DNA from: Nitrospirota bacterium
GTDB lineage: Bacteria; Nitrospirota; CAKKRA01; 9FT-COMBO-42-15
Length of the DNA: 10,794 nt
Reading direction: 5' to 3'
Assembly: GCA_016214425.1 (NCBI GenBank)
Contig: JACRON010000145.1
Location: forward strand, 1-10,794
A program made the position numbers and the translations under genes. Shown here piece by piece: positions 5,915 through 10,794 of the stretch. The notes beneath the pieces were generated by a model. That model searched no databases. It was not told the DNA's origin and saw only the letters and a list, made by a program, of their open reading frames with translations. Positions within the stretch are counted from its first letter, which is position 1, and each line of letters opens with the position of its first letter.

Positions 5915-6184
5915 ATGAGCAACCAAGACAAAAAACTTGAATCCATCAAGCAACTGCAAACACTTCGGAATATCGGTCCTAAAATGGCAGAGAAGCTTTA
6001 TGCCCTTGGAATTAAAACACCTGAGCAAATGAAAAAGGCAAATCCAGAGAAACTTTTTAAACAACTTCATATCATCTACCCCAAAGTAGACCTTTGTGAG
6101 TTGTATGTCTTTAGAGGGGCTGTTTTAGATATCCCATGGTGGGAATGTAAAAACCTCGGTAGAAAACATAAACTAAAGTTTTGA
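5915..6184 (+). CDS. Helix-hairpin-helix protein (Cdd1 / TfoX C-terminal-like)
   Basis: An 89-residue protein. Residues 9-30 (IKQLQTLRNIGPKMAEKLYALG) form a helix-hairpin-helix with the NIGPKMAEKL hairpin typical of non-specific DNA-backbone binding. It continues IKTPEQMKKANPEKLFKQL and ends with VDLCELYVFRGAVLDIPWW, a pattern matching the Cdd1 (pathogenicity locus / McrB-annotated) family and close to the TfoX C-terminal domain. No catalytic residues are evident; its role in DNA metabolism is inferred. The following gene, 10 bases downstream, encodes an AlkD-like DNA glycosylase, which supports a DNA-related job. Confidence 0.8.
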   Translation: MSNQDKKLESIKQLQTLRNIGPKMAEKLYALGIKTPEQMKKANPEKLFKQLHIIYPKVDLCELYVFRGAVLDIPWWECKNLGRKHKLKF

Positions 6185-6194
6185 ATGCTTACTA

Positions 6195-6878
6195 ATGAAT
6201 TACACCAATATTCTTAAAAAACTCAAATACCTCTCCAATCCAGAAGCAGTTGCAGGCATGGCAAGGTTTGGGATTAATCCAAACAATACCTATGGTGTCT
6301 CCATCCCTAATTTAAGAAAGATTGCAAAACAGGGTGGTAAAGATCACCTTCTTGCCCAAAGGCTCTGGGCATCGGGCATACATGAGGCGAGAATACTCGC
6401 AGGCATGATTGATGAGCTGGAAATGGTGACTGAAAAACAGATGGAGGATTGGGTAAGGGATTTTAATTCCTGGGATGTATGCGATCAGGTTTGTGGCAAT
6501 CTATTTGATAAGACTCCTTTTGCCTATGAAAAGGCAATGGAGTGGAGCAAGCGAGAGGAAGAGTTTGTCAAGCGGGCAGGGTTTGTTATGATGGCTGAAC
6601 TATCTGTCCATGACAAAGAGACAAAGGATGAGGCATTTTTGAAATTTCTGCCTGTTATAAAAAGAGGGGCTTCTGATAACAGGAACTTTGTTAAAAAGGC
6701 AGTCAACTGGGCATTGAGGCAGATTGGAAAAAGAAATCTCAGATTGAATAAAAAGGCGATAGAAACAGCAAAAGAGATTGAAAAGATAGATTCAAAACCT
6801 GCTAAATGGATTGCCTCGGATGCATTAAAAGAATTATTAGGCAAGTCTGTTCAAAAAAAGATTAGTGCTGCAAAGTAA
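6195..6878 (+). CDS. AlkD-like DNA alkylation repair protein (HEAT-repeat glycosylase)
   Basis: A 227-residue, full-length member of the DNA alkylation repair family built of HEAT-like helical repeats. AlkD enzymes excise positively charged alkylated bases such as 3-methyladenine and 7-methylguanine without base flipping. Signature stretches: SNPEAVAGMARFGI at 14-27, YGVSIPNLRKIAK at 33-45, EARILAGMI at 64-72, WDVCDQVC at 93-100, and NWALRQIGKRN at 171-181. Trp93, Asp97 and Trp172 fit the positions of the Bacillus cereus AlkD lesion-contacting Trp109, catalytic Asp113 and Trp187, so activity is likely. No Shine-Dalgarno is visible before the ATG, so it is probably translated by coupling to the preceding helix-hairpin-helix gene. 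Its last 17 bases overlap the convergent MocR gene. Confidence 0.92.
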   Translation: MNYTNILKKLKYLSNPEAVAGMARFGINPNNTYGVSIPNLRKIAKQGGKDHLLAQRLWASGIHEARILAGMIDELEMVTEKQMEDWVRDFNSWDVCDQVCGNLFDKTPFAYEKAMEWSKREEEFVKRAGFVMMAELSVHDKETKDEAFLKFLPVIKRGASDNRNFVKKAVNWALRQIGKRNLRLNKKAIETAKEIEKIDSKPAKWIASDALKELLGKSVQKKISAAK

Positions 6879-8292
6879 CGCCCTTAACAAGCCTGCCGAG
6901 CGTGGCAATCGCCTCCTTTATTTTGTCATTCCACATAGCAGCGTTCAGGCGGATGAAGTTGCGATACCTCTGCTGGGATGAAAATATCATACCTGGCGCA
7001 ATTGTTATCCCGGCATTGAGCGCTATTTCATAAAGCTTGAGTGAGTCCACACACTTTGGAAGTTCAACCCACAGCACATGCCCGCCTGCAGGCCTTGTTA
7101 CCTTAGTTCCTTCCGGAAAGAGTCTGCTGACAGCCTCTGCCATTGAAACTGTGTTTTTTGCATACATCTTGCGTATCTTTCTAAGGTGATGGTCATATCC
7201 TTCATTTGCAAGGAACTCTGCAATTGCCAATTGAGTTGGCGTAGCAGTGGCAATGCTGCTTATAGATTTGAGCCTTTCAACTTCTGCCTTAAATCTTCCG
7301 GGGACAACCCATCCAACACGATAGCCAGGGGCAACGGTCTTTGAAAAGGAGGAGCAGAGTATTACATTGCCTTTCTTGTCAAATGCCTTTGCAGCCTTTG
7401 GTCTCTGATAAGAAAATGAGATGTCTCCATAGATATCATCTTCAATAAGAGGGATATCATATTCTGACAGCATCTCAACAAGCTCTTTCTTCTTTTCATC
7501 AGGCATACAGCTTCCAAGTGGATTGTGGAAGCTTGGGATAAACAGGCATGCGCTAATTGTATTGTGTTCAATTGCGTAACGAAGCGCATCTATGCTGGCC
7601 CCATGCTGTGGATGGGTTGGTATTTCCAGTGCGCGGAGGCCGAGCATCTCAATGGCCTGCAAAAAGTTGTAATATGTCGGCGACTCAATGGCAACAGTAT
7701 CGCCTTGCCTGCAGATAACCCTTAAGGCAAGCATTATAGCCTCCTGACAGCCTGAGGTTATGATAAGATCATCAGGTGTTAATGAATATCCTGATGCAAG
7801 TGCACGCCTCGCAATCTGAACGCGCAGGGCCTTAGAGCCCGGAGTAAATTCATAGGAAATATTTTGTATCCTGTATCGCCGAGTGATTGCTGAAAGCGTG
7901 CGGTTAATCCTGTCAACTGGCAGGAGTTCTGGATTGGGTATTGCTGCGCTAAGCTGGATAAGCTCAGGATTGCGTGTGTTTTTATGCACCATCATAGCAA
8001 GCTCATTTATATTTACTTTTGTCGGTCTTGCATGAGGTTTTGATATCGCAGGTTGGGTTGTATTGCTAAAGGATGGCCGCACATAATAGCCTGACTGAGG
8101 ACGGCACTCAATCAATCCGCGGTCTTCAAGAAGGCGGTATGCCTCAAGCACTGTTGTGATGCTGATATTCATCTGCTGGCTGAGTTTTCTTACAGATGGG
8201 ATGCGGTCTCCCACCCTGAATGTCCCCTGATTTACAAGGTGAGAGATATCCTCAGCCACTTTTTCATAAAGTGTATATCTCTTGTTTTCCAT
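6862..8292 (-). CDS. MocR-type transcriptional regulator (GntR helix-turn-helix + PLP aminotransferase fold)
   Basis: A 476-residue MocR/PdxR-class regulator. Residues 1-72 are a GntR winged helix: LYEKVAEDI, GTFRVGDRIPSVRKLSQQMNIS, TTVLEAYRLLEDRGLIECRPQSGYYV. A linker to about 105 leads into a fold-type I aminotransferase domain with SGCQEAIMLAL at 180-190, SPTYYNF at 204-210, the HNPLG pyridoxal-phosphate contact (N257), EDDIYGD with Asp285, Lys318 in SSFSKTVAPGYRVGW as the Schiff-base lysine, and carboxylate-binding Arg448 in FIRLN. The PLP site is intact, so it should sense PLP, or PLP with an amino acid or amine; the target pathway is unknown. The promoter region at 8293-8442 is shared with the divergent DUF2917 gene and contains a perfect inverted repeat, the likely operator. 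A stand-alone aminotransferase role is less likely given the DNA-binding domain. Confidence 0.92.
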   Translation of the reverse strand: MENKRYTLYEKVAEDISHLVNQGTFRVGDRIPSVRKLSQQMNISITTVLEAYRLLEDRGLIECRPQSGYYVRPSFSNTTQPAISKPHARPTKVNINELAMMVHKNTRNPELIQLSAAIPNPELLPVDRINRTLSAITRRYRIQNISYEFTPGSKALRVQIARRALASGYSLTPDDLIITSGCQEAIMLALRVICRQGDTVAIESPTYYNFLQAIEMLGLRALEIPTHPQHGASIDALRYAIEHNTISACLFIPSFHNPLGSCMPDEKKKELVEMLSEYDIPLIEDDIYGDISFSYQRPKAAKAFDKKGNVILCSSFSKTVAPGYRVGWVVPGRFKAEVERLKSISSIATATPTQLAIAEFLANEGYDHHLRKIRKMYAKNTVSMAEAVSRLFPEGTKVTRPAGGHVLWVELPKCVDSLKLYEIALNAGITIAPGMIFSSQQRYRNFIRLNAAMWNDKIKEAIATLGRLVKGVTLQH

Positions 8293-8320
8293 AACACAAT
8301 CTTAACCTGAAAGCTGTGCA

Positions 8321-8348
8321 ATTTTAAGATACAATTTTATATTTTTAA
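8321..8348 (-). promoter_or_regulatory. Weak candidate promoter for the MocR gene
   Basis: On the minus strand TTAAAA (plus-strand 8343-8348) and TAAAAT (8321-8326) are separated by 16 bases, upstream of the start at 8292. The region is AT-rich, so such matches are easily found by chance. The large inverted repeat lies immediately upstream of the -35. Confidence 0.3.
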
Positions 8349-8350
8349 CA

Positions 8351-8384
8351 CCATAACAGTTTGCTAAAATTAAAACTGTTATGG
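8351..8384. promoter_or_regulatory. Perfect 12-bp inverted repeat, candidate MocR operator
   Basis: CCATAACAGTTT (8351-8362) and its exact complement AAACTGTTATGG (8373-8384) are separated by 10 bases, giving a 22-bp centre-to-centre spacing, about two helical turns. It sits between the start codons of the divergent MocR and DUF2917 genes and next to the weak minus-strand promoter. That layout fits a dimeric regulator's operator more than a terminator, because no transcript should end here and no T-run follows. Binding by the adjacent MocR protein is inferred from position. Confidence 0.6.
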
Positions 8385-8442
8385 CAACAATTTTATCATA
8401 TTACATCTGTTATTTCATTCTGTTTTTCAGCACAATGTTAAT

Positions 8443-8700
8443 ATGAAAAGGAATTTGAATCATATTCAACCCGGCCAGAGGTTTTCAGGCAAAATTGAAG
8501 CAATTCATAATGATACCATAAAGATTCTTATGCACGACGGCTCTCTCCTAAGAATAGAAGGTGGCAGGGGAACTAAAATTTTCTGTATAAGCGGACTTTT
8601 GTGGATGACGCAGGAAAATGATCTAAAGGATTACTTTCTTGCGACAGGTGAAGAATTTCAGGTTACTCATCCGGGGCTTGCTGCAGGGTTGAATCAGTAA
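8443..8700 (+). CDS. DUF2917-family protein, with atypical C-terminus
   Basis: An 85-residue protein. The core GRGTKIFCISGLLWMTQEND (41-60) followed by KDYFLATGEEFQV (62-74) matches the DUF2917 pattern, in which a G-rich segment precedes a [VL]W[VLM]TQEGD motif and a DYxLxxGExF turn; the predicted form is a small all-beta cupin-like unit. No function is established for the family. The last residues (GLAAGLNQ) are read from DNA that, one frame over, encodes the conserved N-terminus of the next protein, so the native C-terminus may be lost. No Shine-Dalgarno sequence is visible before the ATG. Confidence 0.65.
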   Translation: MKRNLNHIQPGQRFSGKIEAIHNDTIKILMHDGSLLRIEGGRGTKIFCISGLLWMTQENDLKDYFLATGEEFQVTHPGLAAGLNQ

Positions 8701-8903
8701 TAAGCATAGACGAGAGAGGGCAGATTGTGCTTCCTAAAGAGGTAAGGGATAAGGCAAAGATCCGTGCAGGTAATAAGCTGGCTGTTGTGAGCTGGGAGAA
8801 AGAAGGGAGAATATGCTGCATTTCTTTAATTAAGGTTGAGGAGCTTACCGAGATTGTAAAGGACCGCCTCGGTCCTGTAATGAAAGAGGTGCTTGGTAAA
8901 TGA
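8652..8903 (+). CDS. AbrB/SpoVT-type protein (HgcAB-associated-like), start unresolved or gene 5'-damaged
   Basis: Open frame with no usable start codon: after the in-frame TGA at 8649-8651 there is no ATG, GTG, TTG or CTG before the conserved part. From 8676 it reads ACCRVESVISIDERGQIVLP, an AbrB-like swapped-hairpin beta-strand signature, then KEVRDKAKIRAGNKLAVVS and a C-terminal half with a CC pair (ICCISLI) and LGPVMKEVL. The paired cysteines near the N-terminus and in the middle, and the LGPVMKE end, resemble the AbrB-family proteins annotated as HgcAB-associated and seen beside arsenite methyltransferases. The frame is 1 base off from the overlapping DUF2917 gene. Likely role: DNA-binding regulator or metal/thiol-linked accessory protein. 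Either the start is non-canonical, or the reading frame has been broken, or it is read by frameshift. Confidence 0.6.
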   Translation, partial: RISGYSSGACCRVESVISIDERGQIVLPKEVRDKAKIRAGNKLAVVSWEKEGRICCISLIKVEELTEIVKDRLGPVMKEVLGK

Positions 8904-8950
8904 TACCAACAAGGGCCGAAATTTTATAACTGAAAAAGGAGACTTAGGTA

Positions 8951-10129
8951 ATGGAAGTTCTTGAAGCAATCCGAAAACGAAGGACCGTACGCGTACCCTT
9001 TACTGGGGAAAAGGTTCCGGAAGATATTATCAGCATGCTCATGGATGTCTCGAATATCTCCCCGAGCGGAGATCCGATAAGCTGGCGGCTGGCGCGGGTT
9101 GATGATGCAGTGGTGAAAGCAGGACTTGCCCGAATCGTAAAAGAGGACTTCGGTGACTATTTTCAGAAGGATGGCGAACGATTCAGAAGGGTCTTCTCGG
9201 AATATCCGAAGTGGCTCCGATTTTCAGCAGAGGCTCAGGACGGGATAAGACTGGGTAGCTTTCCTAAAGCTGCGCGGTACTTCTATAGTATTGCGCTCGG
9301 CAGACGATTCGGGCCGTTGTTCGGGAAATTGGGTGTGATGAATGCCGAGATAAAATCTTACTGCAGAAATATCATGAGCAATCCTGTGCTTTTCGGCGTG
9401 TTTCTGGACAGGCGCGTAAACTCAACAGCGATAACGCCAATTCTAAACACAGGCAGCATGCTCCAGAATCTGCGGCTTGCCGCTACTTCTCTTGGACTCT
9501 GCTATCAAGACCTGGGCTGGATTACGGCAACAAAGACGGCGTCTGATAAGGCGAGGAAACTTTTGGGAATGTTAGAAAACTATGTTGCTGTAAACTTTTT
9601 TAGAATCGGTTATACGGATGGTTTGGAGAGGGAATCGAAGCGATCTGATTTCAGAAGGAATTTGAAAGATATTGTTCATGTCGGTCAATTCGGCGGCAAC
9701 AAGTATCACGCTCAGCCGATTAAAAAGACAGACATTCAACTTCTTGACGCGATACGAGGACAAGGAGCGAAGAGAGATTCACAGCCGGTTTTGGAAGATG
9801 ACATGTCATATATACTCGAAGCGGCCCGCTGGGCGCCGACAGGCTTCAATGTCCAGCCCTTTGAGTTTATCGTTACAGAGCGAGATGGTGTTGCTGCCAT
9901 TGTCGTTCTGGAGAACAGGGAAAGAAGAGACCCTGACCCGGGCCCCTGCGAGGCGCTGGCAAGGGGCGGGGTTTTACAGAATATCCGACTCGCAGCACGG
10001 GCGTGCGGGCTGATCGTTGAGATCAAAAATCTTATTGCGATTGATAAAGAAAATGTGAGGGAAGAGTTTTGCATACCAAAACAGTACACTATAGTAACGT
10101 CTATAAAAGTAAAAGGAGGTTCCAAATGA
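8951..10129 (+). CDS. Tandem nitroreductase-fold flavoprotein, second domain degenerate
   Basis: A 392-residue protein made of two nitroreductase-like domains. Domain 1 (about 1-228) has the N-terminal VLEAIRKRRTVR FMN-phosphate motif, NISPSGDPISWRLARV at 35-50 and LNTGSMLQNLRLAATSLGL at 165-183. Domain 2 (about 255-390) starts LLDAIRGQGAKRD and has AARWAPTGFNVQPFEFIV (291-308) and ARGGVLQNIRLAARACGL (337-354), but lacks the paired arginines of the RRTVR motif and has lost much of the middle. Single nitroreductases dimerise, with FMN at the interface; a fused pair would mimic that dimer with one site impaired. AAGGAG at 8936-8941 precedes the start. Its stop overlaps the arsM start (ATGA), so it is probably coupled to arsenic methylation. 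Substrate unknown. Confidence 0.85.
   Translation: MEVLEAIRKRRTVRVPFTGEKVPEDIISMLMDVSNISPSGDPISWRLARVDDAVVKAGLARIVKEDFGDYFQKDGERFRRVFSEYPKWLRFSAEAQDGIRLGSFPKAARYFYSIALGRRFGPLFGKLGVMNAEIKSYCRNIMSNPVLFGVFLDRRVNSTAITPILNTGSMLQNLRLAATSLGLCYQDLGWITATKTASDKARKLLGMLENYVAVNFFRIGYTDGLERESKRSDFRRNLKDIVHVGQFGGNKYHAQPIKKTDIQLLDAIRGQGAKRDSQPVLEDDMSYILEAARWAPTGFNVQPFEFIVTERDGVAAIVVLENRERRDPDPGPCEALARGGVLQNIRLAARACGLIVEIKNLIAIDKENVREEFCIPKQYTIVTSIKVKGGSK
10114..10119 (+). promoter_or_regulatory. arsM ribosome binding site inside the nitroreductase gene
   Basis: AGGAGG ends 6 bases before the ATG at 10126 and lies in the codons for the terminal KGGSK of the nitroreductase. Together with the ATGA overlap it fixes the arsM start and shows translational coupling. 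Confidence 0.8.
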
Positions 10130-10794
10130 AATACGAAGAAATTAAAAAAGAAGTGAGAAAGGGTTATGCAAGTATTGCGAAGCAGGGCGGCTCCTGCTGC
10201 GCACCCGCAACTTCTTGCTGCGGAGGAACTGATCCTTCAAGGGATATCACTAAAAAAATAGGCTATACCGAGCAAGATCTGAATGCAGTTCCTGATGGAG
10301 CCAACCTCGGCCTGGGCTGCGGAAATCCCGTTGCCCTTGCTTCATTGAAAGAGGGCGAGACTGTCCTTGACCTCGGTTCAGGTGCTGGACTTGATTGTTT
10401 TCTTGCAGCCGCTAAGGTTGGTAAGAACGGAAGGGTAATTGGTGTAGATATGACACCGGAGATGATTGAAAAGGCAAGGGAGAATGCTGAGAAGAACAGT
10501 TACAGGAATGTGGAATTTAGACTGGGAGAGATTGAAAACATTCCTGCTGCTGATAATTCTGTTGGTGTGGTTATCTCAAATTGTGTCATCAACCTTGTGC
10601 CTGATAAGAAAAAGGTTTTTCAGGAGACATACAGGGTACTGAAACCAGGAGGAAGGCTGATGATATCTGATATAGTTTTATTAAAAGAACTCCCTGATGC
10701 CATAAAGGCCTCTGTTGAAGCATACATTGGCTGTGTTTCGGGCGCAATACTGAAAAACGAATACATGGAGACAATAAAAGCTGCAGGGTTTCAT
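10126..10794 (+). CDS. arsM: Arsenite S-adenosylmethionine methyltransferase ArsM, 3' partial
   Basis: The frame runs to the end of the window without a stop (223 residues visible, roughly four fifths of a typical ArsM). The N-terminus MKYEEIKKEVRKGYASIAKQ carries a CC pair at 24-25 and another at 31-32, then YTEQDLNAVPDGANLGLGCG with Cys65, motif I DLGSGAGLDCF at 82-92, VIGVDMTPEMIEKAREN, SNCVINLVPDK with Cys153, the LKPGG motif at 172-176, and YIGCVSGA with Cys203. Cys65, Cys153 and Cys203 fit the three arsenic-binding cysteines of ArsM enzymes, which methylate As(III) to mono-, di- and trimethylated arsenicals for detoxification. Start chosen by the AGGAGG and ATGA overlap. No arsR gene lies in the window. 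This is the most confident functional call here. Confidence 0.96.
   Translation, partial: MKYEEIKKEVRKGYASIAKQGGSCCAPATSCCGGTDPSRDITKKIGYTEQDLNAVPDGANLGLGCGNPVALASLKEGETVLDLGSGAGLDCFLAAAKVGKNGRVIGVDMTPEMIEKARENAEKNSYRNVEFRLGEIENIPAADNSVGVVISNCVINLVPDKKKVFQETYRVLKPGGRLMISDIVLLKELPDAIKASVEAYIGCVSGAILKNEYMETIKAAGFH

Noticed and set aside
5843..6070. Minus-strand ORF of 75 codons overlapping the helix-hairpin-helix gene
   Set aside because: Its C-terminal part (LTPSPQPSPARGEG) is the familiar spurious translation of the GC-rich dispersed repeat, and the rest is antisense to a well-supported gene.
9736..10125. Long minus-strand ORF (129 codons) antisense to the nitroreductase gene
   Set aside because: Composition is serine-rich and low-complexity with no recognisable motif; the plus strand has clear nitroreductase motifs.
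10589..10774. Minus-strand ORF of 61 codons at the right end
   Set aside because: It lies antisense inside arsM, which is supported by motif order and the three conserved cysteines.

Overview
The window (about 40% GC by eye) looks like an accessory stretch of a free-living bacterial chromosome. It holds mostly small, self-contained enzyme genes on the + strand, one large - strand regulator, and two families of non-coding GC-rich inverted repeats. No gene fixes the taxon. The mix of MazEF, MocR, DUF2917, AbrB and ArsM genes with these repeats would suit an anaerobic or metal-exposed environmental Gram-negative such as Nitrospirota or Desulfobacterota; this is inference only.

Layout. 1-1399: two adjacent class I SAM-dependent methyltransferases, the first cut by the left edge. 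1400-1891: 492 bases without a full gene, holding a prepilin-like micro-ORF, a roughly 150-bp MITE-like inverted-repeat element, and a near-consensus extended -10 promoter with operator-like palindromes. 1892-2534: a complete type II toxin-antitoxin pair (ribbon-helix-helix antitoxin, MazF toxin) joined by a 23-bp overlap. 2547-4170: an isochorismatase-family hydrolase with an exact 63-bp in-frame tandem duplication next to its active site, closely followed by an AraC regulator. 4221-5776: a PPOX-type flavin split-barrel protein, an RraA-like protein and a small ferredoxin-like-fold protein. 5788-5912: a second GC-rich repeat whose edge supplies the ribosome binding site of the next gene. 5915-6878: a helix-hairpin-helix (Cdd1/TfoX-C-like) protein and an AlkD-like DNA glycosylase, probably a small DNA-repair pair. 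6862-8292 (-): a MocR-type GntR/aminotransferase regulator, converging on and overlapping the glycosylase gene.

8293-10794: an intergenic region with a perfect 12-bp inverted repeat separates the MocR gene from a rightward cluster: DUF2917 protein, AbrB-family protein in a frame with no usable start codon, tandem nitroreductase-fold protein, and arsenite methyltransferase ArsM (cut by the right edge). ATGA overlap and embedded ribosome binding sites indicate co-expression of the last two. This is the most unusual part of the window: arsenic methylation linked to a fused flavin-reductase-like protein, with no ArsR gene in view and a divergent MocR regulator.

Most likely to reward checking: the DUF2917/AbrB frame junction at a GGGG run, the degenerate second half of the nitroreductase fusion, the duplicated isochorismatase segment, and the repeat-derived ribosome binding site.
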